From Megascapheus bottae (taxonomy: Eukaryota > Chordata > Mammalia > Rodentia > Geomyidae), in contig JANJXV010000043.1 of NCBI GenBank assembly GCA_024803745.1, forward strand, positions 5,229,518 to 5,293,517: a DNA stretch of 64,000 nucleotides. The letters run 5' to 3'. Both the position numbers and the translations under genes were made by a program. Position 1 is the stretch's first letter. Each line of letters starts with the position of its first letter. Below, one piece after another: positions 48,516-60,074 of this stretch. The notes under the pieces were generated by a model. That model ran no database searches. It was not told the origin of the DNA and worked only from the letters and a program-made list of their open reading frames with translations.

Positions 48516-49519
48516 TATGTTTTTCTTTTTTAAGCAGTCTTTGAAGTCATAACTTTCTAATTGGTAGCAAGATATCCTGCTTCCTGCCCTTTGGTTTTGA
48601 GTTATTTTAGACTTATAACTTGGTCCCCTAATTGTTTCCTATGATGAATTTTGTTATTTTAAAGATGATATGTAGATGGGCTCCCATTATATAATTCAAG
48701 TAAAGAATGTATTTCATTCGGGACAGTGTAATTCCTTCCTTGCCCTTCTTCCATAATATCTTTCAAAGAAAATTGAAAATCTTGTTTCCTAGTGAAATTA
48801 AGTGAGGATTGACAAACCTAATCCGCTGGCACCTACATTTGGTTCTAGGCTGCTTGATTGTCTGGGTACGTGAACTCTATGATATGGGGGTCTCGTAATG
48901 CTTGAGTGAGTTGGAGGAAGCAATGAAAGAGCAATCCAATACCTAATCTACAGGGACATGAGTGGTTCCTTGGACAGTTGAGTTTTCATCTCAAATTCAC
49001 TTAAAGAAAAACCAAGAGTAAGGGACATTGGTTTGGTCCAAGTATCAGCAGCCCCGCACTTGGAGATTGAAGAAACCCCTGTATTATTGATAGTTGCATG
49101 CTCACCATTCACACACATGCACAGAAACAATTTGTATAGGTTTCTAGTTATGAATATGGAGAGGTAGTACTTTTCTAATACTTATATGTGTGCTATTCTG
49201 AGTATACATATAGGCACAATTACAATTTCATGGATTGACATAAAAAGGAATGATAACACCAGTGGAGTTTTCTGTCCAATACCAGGGTTTCAATTCAGGA
49301 TCTCCTGTTTATATTCTGTTTGCTCAGATTGTTTGCTCATTTGAACTATGTCTCCAGCCTGCCTTTTTGCTGAATAGTTAAAATGGGTTTTCAAACATTT
49401 TTTTCTAGCCATACTGACTTAATGACATTCACAGGACAGATAGAAAATCTTGAAAATAGAAGAGGAAAATCCAAGTGACACAAGAAGCAAGTAAAAGTAC
49501 ACCTATATCACTGACAAAT

Positions 49520-50878
49520 ATTGAAAAGAAATGGTTTAGCTTGGCTCTGATATTAAGCTTCCCCAAATCCTGGACTTGTGATAAGCCATGCATAAAGAAG
49601 CGAGTTATGATTTTATCAGATCCAAAGCACTGGGCTGATATGTTATCAGATCCAATGCATTGGGCTGATATGTTACATTAGGCCACAGGAGGTTATCTAG
49701 GCTGATCTCTAAAAGCAAACTACTGGGCTTTTCCTGACAGGCTTATTTCCATAACACAGGAGGATGACATATTGTGGGAAGGTAGATTCTGTAAGAATAT
49801 AAATGTAAAAAATCTGAACTTTACTTATTAATGTTTTTAGAGTCATGGGGTTTGAACTTAGCCTGGGCACTGTCTCTGAGCTCTTAAACTCAAGGCTACC
49901 ACCCTACCCCTGGGCCTGGGTTCTGTCCCTGAGCTCTGCAGCTCAAGTCGACCACCCTACCCTTGAGGCAAGCCCCCCTTCCATTTTCTAGAAGTTAATT
50001 GGAGTTAAGAGTCTTAGGTGCTTTTGTGCCCCAGCTGGCTTTTTACCTTGATCCTCAGATAGCCTCTCTGGTAGCTAGAGTAAGAGTGTGAACTTTGTTT
50101 GAGTGCTTCTCCAGTATATCCTTAGTTGATAGTTTTACTGTTGTTGAGAGAAAGCATCTTTTTATCTATTCCCTACGTTCATGACAAAAATTATTTCACT
50201 CCAACCATGTACATTTCACCTTCATACACCAACTATTAAAAATTTATAATACTGGCTTTTCTCTTCTAGTAAATTATAGCTACACATAGCCTTAGACTGA
50301 GGTTAAAACATCACTACTTATAACTCCATTTTTTGAAACAAATACTACTTAACTGTATTTCAAGTTTTCTAGTATTTCACTGGCAGTTAGGTCAGTTTTA
50401 CATTGCAGACCAACCAAAAAAACTACATGATTGAGTGTTGGTTCTTCAGTACCAACGAACTTAGTAACTAAATCTTTACAGTAGAAAATTAGTTGTTGGC
50501 GAGACTTCCTGCTTAAGGATGGTGCTGTACCACTGAGTCAAAACTCTCATTTCCTCACTTTTTGGAGAGGGTATGCATTTTGAGGAGCTTACTTCATTAG
50601 GGAAAACAGGCCCCTGCACTTCTCCAGCAGCCTTATTGTAACCATGAACTTCAGAATGCCATTTCCTGAGGAGCTAGAATTGCTAACTGTTGGGGACCAA
50701 CTGTAGGGTCTGTGACCGACTGTGGGGTCAGTGACCATAACTGTGTGGTCAGTGACCTTGGACCCATACAAATGTGTACACAAGGAAGTACCTCTTATGA
50801 TTTTTGGGCTGTGTCAATAGCTTCTCATTTAACCTGTTTGGGACTTGATAGGTTCTCATTTAACCTGTTTGGGACAAA
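49520..50878. other. Sequence present only in OR unit copy III (1.36 kb)
   Basis: The flanks of copies II and III align on both sides (around 21925-21955 and 49515/50880), but copy III has about 1.36 kb extra. It includes a SINE (49840-50100), a direct repeat of about 27 bp (TTATCAGATCCAA words at 49615 and 49643), a GTGGGGTCAGTGACC-type repeat near 50720-50755, and a repeated TTCTCATTTAACCTGTTTGG (50821 and 50851). No gene is recognised. Confidence 0.6.
49840..50100 (-). repeat. B1-ID SINE with duplicated right half
   Basis: Minus-strand SINE in which the ID-like part appears twice in tandem (CTGGGCACTGTCTCTGAGCT near 49864 and CTGGGTTCTGTCCCTGAGCT near 49916). It lies in the copy III-specific stretch. 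Confidence 0.75.
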
Positions 50879-51705
50879 CAGAGAGAGAAAGAGAAAGACA
50901 AAATGATTGTGTGTGGGGGGGTGTGTTATGGCATAACCAGATATTCCCTGTGATATGAATTGCCCAGAATATATTGTAAGAATTCAATTCTGCATTGGTA
51001 GATAAAAACTATTTCTTAGATTTGGACAGCCTTATACACTTTGTTTAGCACCAGGACCAGAGCCCAAAAAATTAATTCACACATAAATAGTGACACCAAT
51101 ATAAAAACATTAAAAATATTTGGTGAATAAAAGAGTTTAAATCATTTTAAGTATATCCCTGGGACAGATGATTGGTGGAAAGTCAGGGGACACAGGCTGC
51201 GTCCTTCAGTGTGGGCTTCAGCCTGTGAGTTGGCAGAGAAACACTGGAGCCAGGCAGTTAACCACCAGGCTCCTGATGAAAACAACACTTCCTGTCAATG
51301 AAAGCACTGGGAAGAAGGCAGAGGGAAGAGGAGGAACACACAGAGGAGTACTTCCACAGCCATGTAAAGTGACCACCTGTGTCCTCACCACATCATTTTC
51401 ACCAAGAGGGTTCAACCTAGCAGGGGGTGTTCTCGAGGCACAGCCCCTCATCCTACTCAGCTCATCATACCACCAGCTCTGGAGCCAGCAGCACAGACCC
51501 CATTGAGCCTAGCTTCTCCTTCCTGTCCCCTATATTGCTGGATAGTGGATGGGTGGTTGTGTGAGCTGTTCCCAGCTCCCCTATTCATTCTGCAGAACAT
51601 CCAACACAGACCCAGAAAAAGATCCAGATACGCAGTGTAAACCAGCTCAGAAGGAAATTCCTCCCCCTACTCAGCCCACTTTCTACCTGACCAGAAGCAA
51701 CGTTC

Positions 51706-52530
51706 TGCAGGTAGGCTCAACTCACTCAAAGGCAGCACTTACCTATCCTGATTCAGTTCTGGTCCAGTTTACAGTGGATTCAGGTTCAGTGTGGGTTCAT
51801 TTTGTACACAGAACATAAAATACTAGTGGTGCCAACCTGTTTCAGTTAACACGAGAGACACTTCACCAGTCTATTTCAACCAGTGCCAACTAGGTTCAGT
51901 AGGTCCAGCAATGGGGAAACGTCTCACCACCACCTCAGCTCAGATTTACAGCCATGTCCAGCTCACCCACAGGTCTAGACAAGGCCCATACACACCGGCA
52001 GAGTTCAACCTTCATAACAGACAAAAATATTCCTGACCTTCAAAGTTAAAATTATTAATATTCTCTTGCCAATGGTTTTCTTCTTGATGAAAAATGACCT
52101 TGAGTGCACATGACTTCATCTACTCATCCAGATCATGACAAGGCAATATTGACTCCAAACCTCCCCAACGACTGAGGGTGGATGAAAGCTCAAGGCTCAA
52201 CTCTAGGGTTCCTGTGAAGGCAGCCAGTGTCCAGGTTCCAGGGTCAAACACCACAGGCACGAGATACTCAGCTGTGAGCCCATCAGAACTGCAGTCGTTC
52301 AAAATGAAGGTGGGTGCAGACCAGGCCTATTAGCTACTGTAAGGAGCCTTAAAGTTACAACACAAACTTCAAAAGTACCCAGTCTCTCGGAATATATGCT
52401 TGCGCTTGAAGAAAAACAAATTAGACAAGTTTCACAGAAGTATTTCTTTAGACTCTTCATATATTCCAGGAGAAACTCAAAGGTCCAATGAATTTCATTC
52501 AACTCTTCCCTTCTCTATCATTGCCCATGC
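51706..52530. other. Non-coding sequence; weak repeat with 56940-57200
   Basis: No gene recognised. The stretch 52150-52300 shows weak similarity to 57090-57200 (see findings). Confidence 0.4.
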
Positions 52531-53054
52531 CAGGAAAATAATTTTTTCATATATTTTTATTGTAATTAATAGAAGGGTTGCATCACATGCACCAAAAAGA
52601 AGGTGTATTACTTCACAAACATTGATAAACTTTCTCATGTCTTGGTCCTCATTTCCCTCCCACCACCCCACCCCTCTTGTTTTCCTCCCTTCCCTATCCG
52701 ACCTCAAATAACCAAATATGCATATATACAATATATCAGATAACCAGGTGAAATCCTGTAAGGATATGAGATAACCAAGGACAGCAAAAAAGATGAGAGA
52801 TAACATAGTACATGAAGGACATCAATCACTCATTATATGGCTTTTGTTTCTATATCCTGGGGATCTTTCATTTAGTGTCATTCTATATGGCCTTACGTAT
52901 CTAGGTTTTGTTCTATTGTAGATATCTGCTCGGAGAGCCCAAGGTTTCTACTGATTATGACAAATGAGGGAAACCATTGAGCCTATGCTCTTTTGACTCT
53001 GGCTTACATCACTTAGTATGATTTTTTTCTAAGTCTTTCCATTTCTTCCAGGAA
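52530..53054 (-). mobile_element. Short 5'-truncated LINE-1 (lineage B)
   Basis: A 3' UTR and last part of ORF2 of lineage B on the minus strand. Short direct repeats CCAGGAAA flank it (about 52531-52538 and 53048-53055). It lies between the OR3 and OR4 loci. Confidence 0.78.
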
Positions 53055-53319
53055 ATTCTTAGAGTCTAAAATACCATTGTAATTTTGTTCTGTGCACATT
53101 CTATTTACACCAATTGCATTGAGAGCCTCACAGGCACTACTCCTCTGCAGAAAAACCATTTATTCTCCTCAACTGAATCTTTGAATCTCTCTATAAATAC
53201 TCAGTCTCCAGAATCCTAAGGCTCTTAACTACTGTGCAACGAGGGAACAATTAATTAGCCAATTACTCTTCACATTTTCCACATGGAAGAAGAAGCAGAG
53301 AGCTGCCTAATTCTTCCAT

Positions 53320-54275
53320 TTAGTTAAGTGTCCTATCCAAGTCCTGAATTCCGAGGATCCTGCTGCGCAGCCTCCTCAGAATCCTGCTAATGTCCCTGTT
53401 CCTCAGGCTGTAGATGAAGGGGTTCAGCATGGGGGAGACCACTGTGTACATCACCGAGGCCACCACAAGCTTCTTCAAGCCATGGAACACAGTGGAACCA
53501 CAGTAAGCACCAAGCAGGGTGCCATAGAAAAAGCAAACCACCGACAGGTGAGCCCTACACGTGGAGAAGGCTCTGTGCCTCCCACTTTCTGTGGGGATCC
53601 TGAGGATGGAAGAGATAATTTTGTAGTAAGAGTAAAGAATCCCTGAAAGAGGAAATAGCCTAAAGATGACAGTACTTACATATATGAACAAGTTATTTGT
53701 AAGGGAACCAGAACAGGAGAGTTTAAATATTGGAGAAGCATCCCAGAAGTAATTTGGGATTTCCACACTTGTAAAGCAAGTAAATTGTAAGATCAATATA
53801 TTGTGTGACTGGGAATTCAAAACACTAAAGAAAGCAGACACCAATACTAAGATCCGACAGCAGCGAGGGTTCAACAGGACCGAGTAGTGCAGGGGGTGAC
53901 AGATGGCCAGAAAGCGGTCATAGGCCATGACAGTCAGAAGCATGTCATCCATGCAGCCAAAAAAGAGGAAGAGAGACATCTGGGTGAGGCAGCCCCCATA
54001 GGAGGTGGCTCTGCTGTGACTCTGGATGTTCACCAGCATCTTGGGGACCGTGGTAGATGTGAAGCAGATGTCAGGCAAGGACAGCTTACAGAGGAAGAAG
54101 TACATGGGGTTGTGGAGGTGAAGGTCATAGCTGACAGCCAGGATGATGAGCAGATTTCCCAGTATGGTGGTTAGATACATGAAATGGAAGAGGCCAAAGA
54201 GGACTGGCTGTATTTCAGGGTCATCTGAGAGTTACAGGAGCTGGAACTCAGAGACTGTGGTTAGATTTTCTGCTC
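53320..54275 (-). pseudogene. Olfactory receptor lacking start codon, early stop (OR4)
   Basis: An uninterrupted stretch of 286 codons begins at an internal Met at 54178-54180 and carries GN in helix 1, [17 protein letters not shown], an intact MAYDRFLAIC and [12 protein letters not shown], ending with TAA at 53320-53322. OR homology continues upstream of that Met (NLTTVSEF, then a DDPEIQPVLFG-like segment), but in that frame a TAA lies at about 54230 where OR5 has Gly of LLGLSDD, and no ATG occupies the usual start. Initiation at the internal Met would lose the N-terminal tail, its glycosylation site and half of helix 1. In loop 2 the FFCD motif is YFWD, losing the cysteine that pairs with helix 3. 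Probably a young pseudogene; a population polymorphism at the stop codon cannot be excluded. It is more divergent than OR2, OR3 and OR5. Confidence 0.88.
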
Positions 54276-54279
54276 TGAG

Positions 54280-55220
54280 ATGACTTGGACAACTGCTAAA
54301 GGAAGAAATCTCATTAGAAAAGCATAATGTTTGTCTAGGAATGTTCAACTCTATATACCTGATATTCAAATATGTATATGTTTAAATGTGTAACATACTT
54401 GAGGTGCAGTGTACTTAGAAATATTTCTCTGCTGTGGCAATCCCACACTTGTAGCCTCTGCTAACTCAGGTAGGCCTTTTTTTCCCAGCCCTGTGCCTAC
54501 ACTTCTGACCCACTGGGAGAACATCATATTAGAAATCCAAGATCATAAAAATAGCTAGAGCATGTCAGTACAACAATACAGCCTACTCTTGTCTTCTTTT
54601 TAGTACAGCTTTTTTAGGAGATCATTCATATAAGAATCATAGAAAGGATACAGTTCCATCATTTGCAATAGATTCACAGTAAGACAGCTATTAGCCTACT
54701 TGAATTTGACTATACTGAGAAGAAATTAGACCCACCAACAATCACTTACTGTCCCACTGCAACCCAGGCAGACCAATCTGCTTATGGTCCCCATTGACTT
54801 TCCTATTCTGGTACTATGGCATTTGCAGGGAAATGAGTAGACCTAGAAATGTGCTAGTGAGTTCAGTAAGTCAGGCTCAGAGACAAAGGACACTTGTGTT
54901 CTCTCAGACATGGCTGTTAGATGTCATTTATATCCATATAAAAATCCATATACAGGTTCATGTGCATCTATACACAAAGTAATGTGTGATGAGTAGAAGA
55001 GGATTCTGAGGGTGTTAACTCCTTGATCGCCTAAGCTGCAGTTTAATGAAATGAATATCCCTTCTTGAATACTTGTTTGTTAAACATGACATTTGAAATA
55101 TGATGTAAAAATCAATGTTAATAAACACTTTTAAAAGAGGGGGAGTTCCCCCATGCCTTTTTTGTGGTCTCTGATGTGGCTAACAGGTCTGTAGAAGTTC
55201 ATACAAATGATTTACATGTC
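54280..55220. other. OR4 5' flank, no recognised feature
   Basis: Region upstream of OR4. No SINE, simple repeat or homology to the other OR units seen, which fits OR4 being a separate lineage. Confidence 0.45.
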
Positions 55221-55223
55221 ATT

Positions 55224-55445
55224 TTCCTCTTTATTCTTTTTTTTGCCAGTCATGGGCTTGAGCTCAGGGCCTGAGCACTGTCCTTGGACATTCTCAAGGT
55301 TAGAGATCTACCACTTGAGCCACAGCACCATTTCTGGCTTTTTTTCTACGTATGTGGTACCGAGGAATCGAACCCGGGTCTTCGTGCATGCTAGGCAATC
55401 ACTCTACCACTAGGCCAAACTCCCGGCCTTCCTCTTTATTCTTTT
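55224..55445 (-). repeat. Dimeric ID-like SINE, sharp ends
   Basis: Element at 55241-55428 with 17-bp duplicates TTCCTCTTTATTCTTTT at 55224-55240 and 55429-55445. B box GGGTTCGATTCC and A box GGCCTAGTGGTAGAGTG are well preserved, suggesting a relatively young copy. Confidence 0.95.
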
Positions 55446-55476
55446 AACTCTTTTTAAAAGTCCTTGCTATCTTTTG

Positions 55477-55640
55477 GGCCAGCAGTTTGTCCTAGTGGTA
55501 GTGTGCTTGCCTAGCATTCATGAAGGCTGGGGTCTGATTTCTTGGTGGTGCTATGGCTCAAGTGGTAGAGCTGTATCCTTGAGAAAGCCAAAGGCCAAAG
55601 TGCTCAGGCCCTGCTATCAAGTCCTGGATTGGTAAAAATA
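55477..55640 (+). repeat. Dimeric ID-like SINE with internal deletion
   Basis: GTCCTAGTGGTAGTGTGCTT left half. The linker is shortened. The right half has CTCAAGTGGTAGAGCTGTAT. Confidence 0.82.
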
Positions 55641-55794
55641 TTTTTAAGTCTTTGCTATTTATTTCAACTAGTCTGGAGGAAATAGTAAATCCAATCTTCC
55701 ACTTTTGTAATACGCTTGTTTGTGTATGAGTTAAAAAAATGAAATGAATATCAGAAAGCTCAACCCACTTTAATTGTTTTTATTTACTTATTTA

Positions 55795-56008
55795 TTTTGG
55801 GGGTGTCTTGGGGCTTGATCTCGTCCTGGGCACTGTCCTGAGCACTTCAGCTCAAGGCTACCACCCTACCCTTGAGCCAAGCCCCACTTCCCATTTACTT
55901 GAGGTTAATTGGAGATATGAGTCTCAGGTCCTTTTATGCCCATGATTCTCAGACCTCAGCCTCTTTAGTAGCTATTATTACAGGCAGGAGCCACCTCATT
56001 CAGCTCCT
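55795..56008 (-). repeat. B1-ID type SINE
   Basis: Minus-strand element with CTCAAGGCTACCACCCTACC and CAGCCTCTTTAGTAGCT. Confidence 0.82.
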
Positions 56009-56029
56009 AGTTTTACAAAAATGCACAAC

Positions 56030-56271
56030 ATTCTAGTTTCCAGTGACTCATGCTTGTAATCCTGAGATCTGAGGATAGCAGCTCTCAGTCAGCCTGAGCA
56101 AGAATGTCCTTGAAACTCTTAACTCCAGGGAACCACCAAAAGAGCAGGAAGTGGAGCTGTGGCTCGAGTGGTAAAGTGCCAACCTTGAGCTAAACATCTC
56201 AGGGATTGGTTACAGGTCCTGAATTCAAGACCTGACACTAATATATTCTCCCTTTCCCTCTCTCTTTCTCT

Positions 56272-56360
<89 letters not shown>
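56030..56360 (+). repeat. B1-ID SINE with CT and CA microsatellite tail
   Basis: Diverged SINE to about 56240, then (CT)n at 56255-56328 and (CA)n at 56332-56358. Confidence 0.82.
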
Positions 56361-56363
<3 letters not shown>

Positions 56364-56427
56364 AAAGTATGGAGGAAAAGTGATGCATATGAAATGAGAA
56401 TGAATGACTTATAAAACTGAGGCCTGA

Positions 56428-56645
56428 AGCCAGGCTCTGGTGACCTACTTCTGTAATCCTAGCTACTTAGGAGGCTGAGATCTGAAGATCATGGATCAAA
56501 GCCACCCTTGGTATGAAGTCTGTGAGATGCTTATCTCCAATTAGACATCAGAAAACCAGAAGTGGCACTGTAGTTCAAGGAGTATTGCAGTAGCCTTGAG
56601 CTGAAGGCTCAAGAACAGCCCTCAGACTCTGAGTTCAAAAAGAAA
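56428..56645 (+). repeat. B1-ID type dimeric SINE
   Basis: GTAATCCTAGCTACTTAGGA left half and CCTTGAGCTGAAGGCTCAAG right half, with a short A-rich end. Confidence 0.83.
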
Positions 56646-56759
56646 AATCCAAACTGATCTCAGAGATAATCACATGGCATTCTGTCAACCATGGCTCATT
56701 GTTGTGTGGTGTTCCTGTCACAGACAGCAGCAATAGCCTCCACCACCTCCTCCATCTCG

Positions 56760-56791
56760 TCGTCATCATCATTATCATCATCATCATCACT

Positions 56792-56829
<38 letters not shown>

Positions 56830-56838
56830 TATCATCAA
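56760..56838. repeat. ATC trinucleotide microsatellite
   Basis: About 26 copies of ATC/ATT interrupted by CAC and TAT units. It would encode Met or Ile runs on the minus strand, but no surrounding gene is recognised. Confidence 0.92.
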
Positions 56839-56937
56839 CATCCTCTCAGTAAAGCTGTCCTCATGATCCACAAAACACACCTCCAAATCCCTTCTCCATC
56901 CACCCTCAGCACTCACTCGCTTAACCTGCCTCCCTCT

Positions 56938-57640
56938 TCAGCCATGATCCAGGTGGACAGGTCTGATGACCCCAGACCTGCCGTGTAGCACGAGTTCAGC
57001 CTCTGTCTTCAGAGTGGATGTGAAGACATCATGGAAGCAGAGCTGGGGGATGCTGACAAGGAGGAGGCAGGTCCCGCAGGCAGGAGAGTTAAAGGCAGGG
57101 AGCACAGGCTCTCGCTCCAATTCTAGGTGGCCTTGGAGGACTGAGGCCCACAGATCCCAATTAGCCAAGTTGAACACATCAATGACCAAGTCTCTGTGGA
57201 CATTTCAAACAGAGAGCTGAGAAGACCTAAAGGAAATCCATGCTGGTTCAAGACTCTCTGTCTATGCAGATGATCAATACACTAAAACTTCTATCACCTA
57301 TGCTTATCTGATGGAGAGATGGCATGGATTTTCACACTCGTTATAATCGATCTCCAAACTGGTGTGATTTTTAATGAATTTTCATTGTTCTATATCCATA
57401 CCATATATCTTCAGAAGTATTATATTCCAACTTCAAAATTTACACCTTTTCTAATTTTATTTTGTTTTATTATTCATATAAACATTTAATCAAACATTTT
57501 CTTTTCTTCCCACCCCCAAATGCCTACAGAAAACATTCCATGATTTAAGGATATATAAATCCTGAAGCAGTATAAACCCTGAAATTACAAATACAATAAA
57601 GACAGTTGCAGTGGGGAAATGTTTGTAGTGGATTTTTATC
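56938..57640. other. No recognised gene
   Basis: An 83-codon frame (56938-57189, -) has no family that I recognise. 57200-57640 is AT-rich and featureless. Confidence 0.4.
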
Positions 57641-57850
57641 AAATGACCCAGAGTGGGAATGCTGGGTCATAGAGAATCTCTGTTCAGTCTTTTAAGGAAT
57701 CTCCATAGCATTCCAGAAATTTTACCAACAACATAGGAATGTCCCCTTCTGGCTACATCCCCACAGGCATCTGTGATTATCAGTTTTCTTCACAATGGTC
57801 ATCTAACTGAGGTTTGGTGGAATCTCAAAGTTTTTTGATTTGCATTTTTT
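57640..57850 (-). mobile_element. Degraded LINE-1 ORF2 fragment
   Basis: Plus-strand text such as GGAATGCTGGGTCATAGAG and CTGGCTACATCCCCACAGGC matches the reverse complement of the ORF2 C-terminal part seen at 13030-13250, at lower identity and with gaps. An old fragment, cut on the right by a SINE from about 57850. Confidence 0.65.
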
Positions 57851-58112
57851 TCTGGGGCTTGAACTTGGGGCCTGGGCACTTTCCTTAGACACTTTTTAGT
57901 ACTCTGCCATTTGAGGCACAGTGCCACTTCCAGCTTTTTCTGTGTGTATGGTGCTAAGGAACTGAATCCAGGGCTTTGTGCATGGGAGGTGAGCACATTA
58001 GCACTAGATTATGCTCCCAGCCCCACTTCCTACTTTTTCCGTGCATGTGGCACTGACCAGTTGAACACAGAGCTCTATGCATGCTACCTACGCGCTCTAA
58101 TATCAGGTTAAC
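57850..58112 (-). repeat. ID-like SINE plus adjoining partial copy
   Basis: A dimeric ID-like SINE (57850-58025) followed directly by a second, truncated tRNA-like part (about 58029-58112). It interrupts LINE-1 debris. Confidence 0.72.
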
Positions 58113-58769
58113 ATTTGTCCATTTAATACCATCTTCACCGTTACCATATCTCTGCTGTGGTGACTAGTGCAGGAATTCCCCGGATGTATGTAAGAGATGT
58201 TGTGGCAGATCCGAAGCAGATGGCATGGAAATGAGGTAGAGGCTAAAGCTTTATGCTTTTCACATGAGGAAGGAAAGAAGTTGTTTTCTGATACACAACA
58301 AATCTACATAGGGATCTAGAAATGGACATCCTTATGTGTTGGAGAAAGACAACAAGACTCCGACCTTCAATTAAACACCAAAAAAGTTGAACGTGTTGTT
58401 ATGTCTCAATGAAAGGAGGGCCAGCCTAGACAAAAAGAGAAAAAAATCAGGAACAGGGTAAGGTTCAGAGTTCAAGACCCAGAAAAAAGGATTGCAGTGC
58501 AAAATTTCAGAAATCTTAACACCTTTAGTTTTGAAATCTCACTGTTTGAGATCTCATAATCTCGGTGATTCTTTCTTTTCCCTTTTTTCAAAATTTTACT
58601 ATGGTTAAAAGCTGTACCAGAGGATTCAACTTGTCATGTTTATTTATGAACTCTGTGATCAAAGTCATTCATTCCACAGTTCTTATACACTCTCTCATGC
58701 CCTACCCATCCCCTCACTTTGTCTGTATCCCTTTCCACATATGGACATGAACAAATGCAGTCATGATAT

Positions 58770-58882
58770 TCTTTTGAACTCAGGGTCTGGGTGCTGTCCC
58801 TGGTGCTGGTTTTGAACCATGACCTCAGATCTCAGCCTCCTGAGTAGCTAGGATGAGAGGCATAAGCCAGCATCACACAGCT
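58770..58882 (-). repeat. Truncated B1-ID SINE
   Basis: CTCAGCCTCCTGAGTAGCTA with the surrounding left half; the right half is nearly all lost. Confidence 0.75.
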
Positions 58883-58964
58883 TTATTTCTCTTTAGTGTT
58901 TCCTGATGTTTTTAACCCTTCTGAGCACATATTATTTTGTTTATTCCAATTTCAATAAATACTG

Positions 58965-59045
58965 AAAATCCCAACTATGTGTCAAATATACCTGTAGCAC
59001 CACTATACATTACAACAAAAAAATAAAAAGATAAATTTTTAAAAA
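58965..59045 (+). mobile_element. LINE-1 3' end remnant
   Basis: A short stretch resembling the lineage B 3' terminus (GTAGCACCACTATACATTAC then an A-rich AATAAAAAG end), comparable with 5480-5520. Very short, so low confidence. Confidence 0.4.
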
Positions 59046-59200
59046 GCGGAACAAACAGATCATTTTTGTTTTGGTAGCACTGGTGTTTGAACTCAGGGCT
59101 TTCTGATTTCTTGGCAAATGATATATAACGTGCTTTCTTTGCTTTTAGTAATTTACCGATGGGATCTAGGACTTTTTTGTTTTTTTTTTTAAGAATGTAC

Positions 59201-59903
59201 TAATGTTGTTTTTTTTTAATTTTTTTATTGTCATTAGTAAAAGGGTTACATGATATTTGCCAGATAGAAGGTGCATTAATTCACATACATTGATACCCTT
59301 TCACATGTCTTGGTATCCGTTTCCCTCTCCCCCCCACACCCCCCACCCGTCTTGGTTTTCCCCCCTTCCCTATCAAATTTCAAATATCCAAATACAAATA
59401 AATTCAATATATCAGATAACAAAGTGAGATACTATACCAATATGAGATAACCAAGGGACAGCAAAGGAGATGAGAGACAACATACTACATTAAGGACAAC
59501 AATCATTCATTATATGGCTTTTGTTTCACTATCCTGGAGGTCCTTTCAATTAGTTTCACATTATATGTCCTTATGTATCAAGATTTTGCTCTATTGCAAA
59601 TCTCTGCTAGTAGAGCCCAAGGTTTCTACTGATTATGACGAATGAGGGAAACCATTGAGCCTAAGTTCCTTTGAGTCTGGCTTATTTCACTTAATATGAT
59701 TTTTTCTAAGTCTTTCCATTTCCTAACAAATGGAGCGATGTCATTCTTTCTGACAGCAGCATAGAATTCCATTGTGTACAAATACCACCAACTTGTTGAT
59801 CCACTCATCCACTGAGGGACATCTAGGCTGGTTCCATATCTTTGCTATGGTGAATAGTGCTGCAATGAACATTGTTGTGCTAGTGGGTTTAATGTTGTTT
59901 TTT
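59201..59903 (-). mobile_element. Nested 5'-truncated LINE-1 (lineage B)
   Basis: A 3' LINE-1 fragment of about 675 bp, flanked by direct repeats TAATGTTGTTTTTT (59201-59214 and 59890-59903). The minus strand encodes the end of ORF2 (WYLYTMEFYAAVRKNDIAPF, then ILSEISQTQRN and a stop at 59626), the lineage B 3' UTR and a short A-rich tail. It sits inside the tail of the U6/LINE-1 chimera, so it is younger. It is truncated inside ORF2 near 59889. Confidence 0.88.
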
Positions 59904-60074
59904 ACAGCATATTTTAAACGACAAGTTTAACAAACAAGTGTTCAAGGAGGGAATCTCTCTTTACAATCACTGGGACTTAGTATGTAGACCTTAATCAAAA
60001 TTAGGCTAAGGTTTTGTATGTCATAGAAACATATTAATTTAAGAAATAAGACATTTTGTCTATAGAGTCATAGG

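Larger units (their letters stand above)
43590..51705 (+). repeat. OR duplication unit, copy III (contains OR3)
   Basis: The longest copy. The upstream flank (43590-44830) matches copy I in reverse complement. The SINE and a long GA tract at 44985-45460 match the other copies. OR3 and the LINE-1 5' fragment follow, then the 3' flank from 48520. It ends near 51705, where the match to copy II stops just before the V2R relic of that copy. Confidence 0.86.

Noticed and set aside
50690..50880. Possible LTR of an endogenous retrovirus (begins TGTTGGGGAC)
   Set aside because: No second LTR, primer-binding site, polypurine tract or gag/pol remnants could be seen, and no defined end or duplicate was found.
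56938..57189. Possible exon of a secreted protein (83 codons, minus strand)
   Set aside because: No recognisable domain and no convincing splice sites; only a weak similarity to another short stretch in the window.
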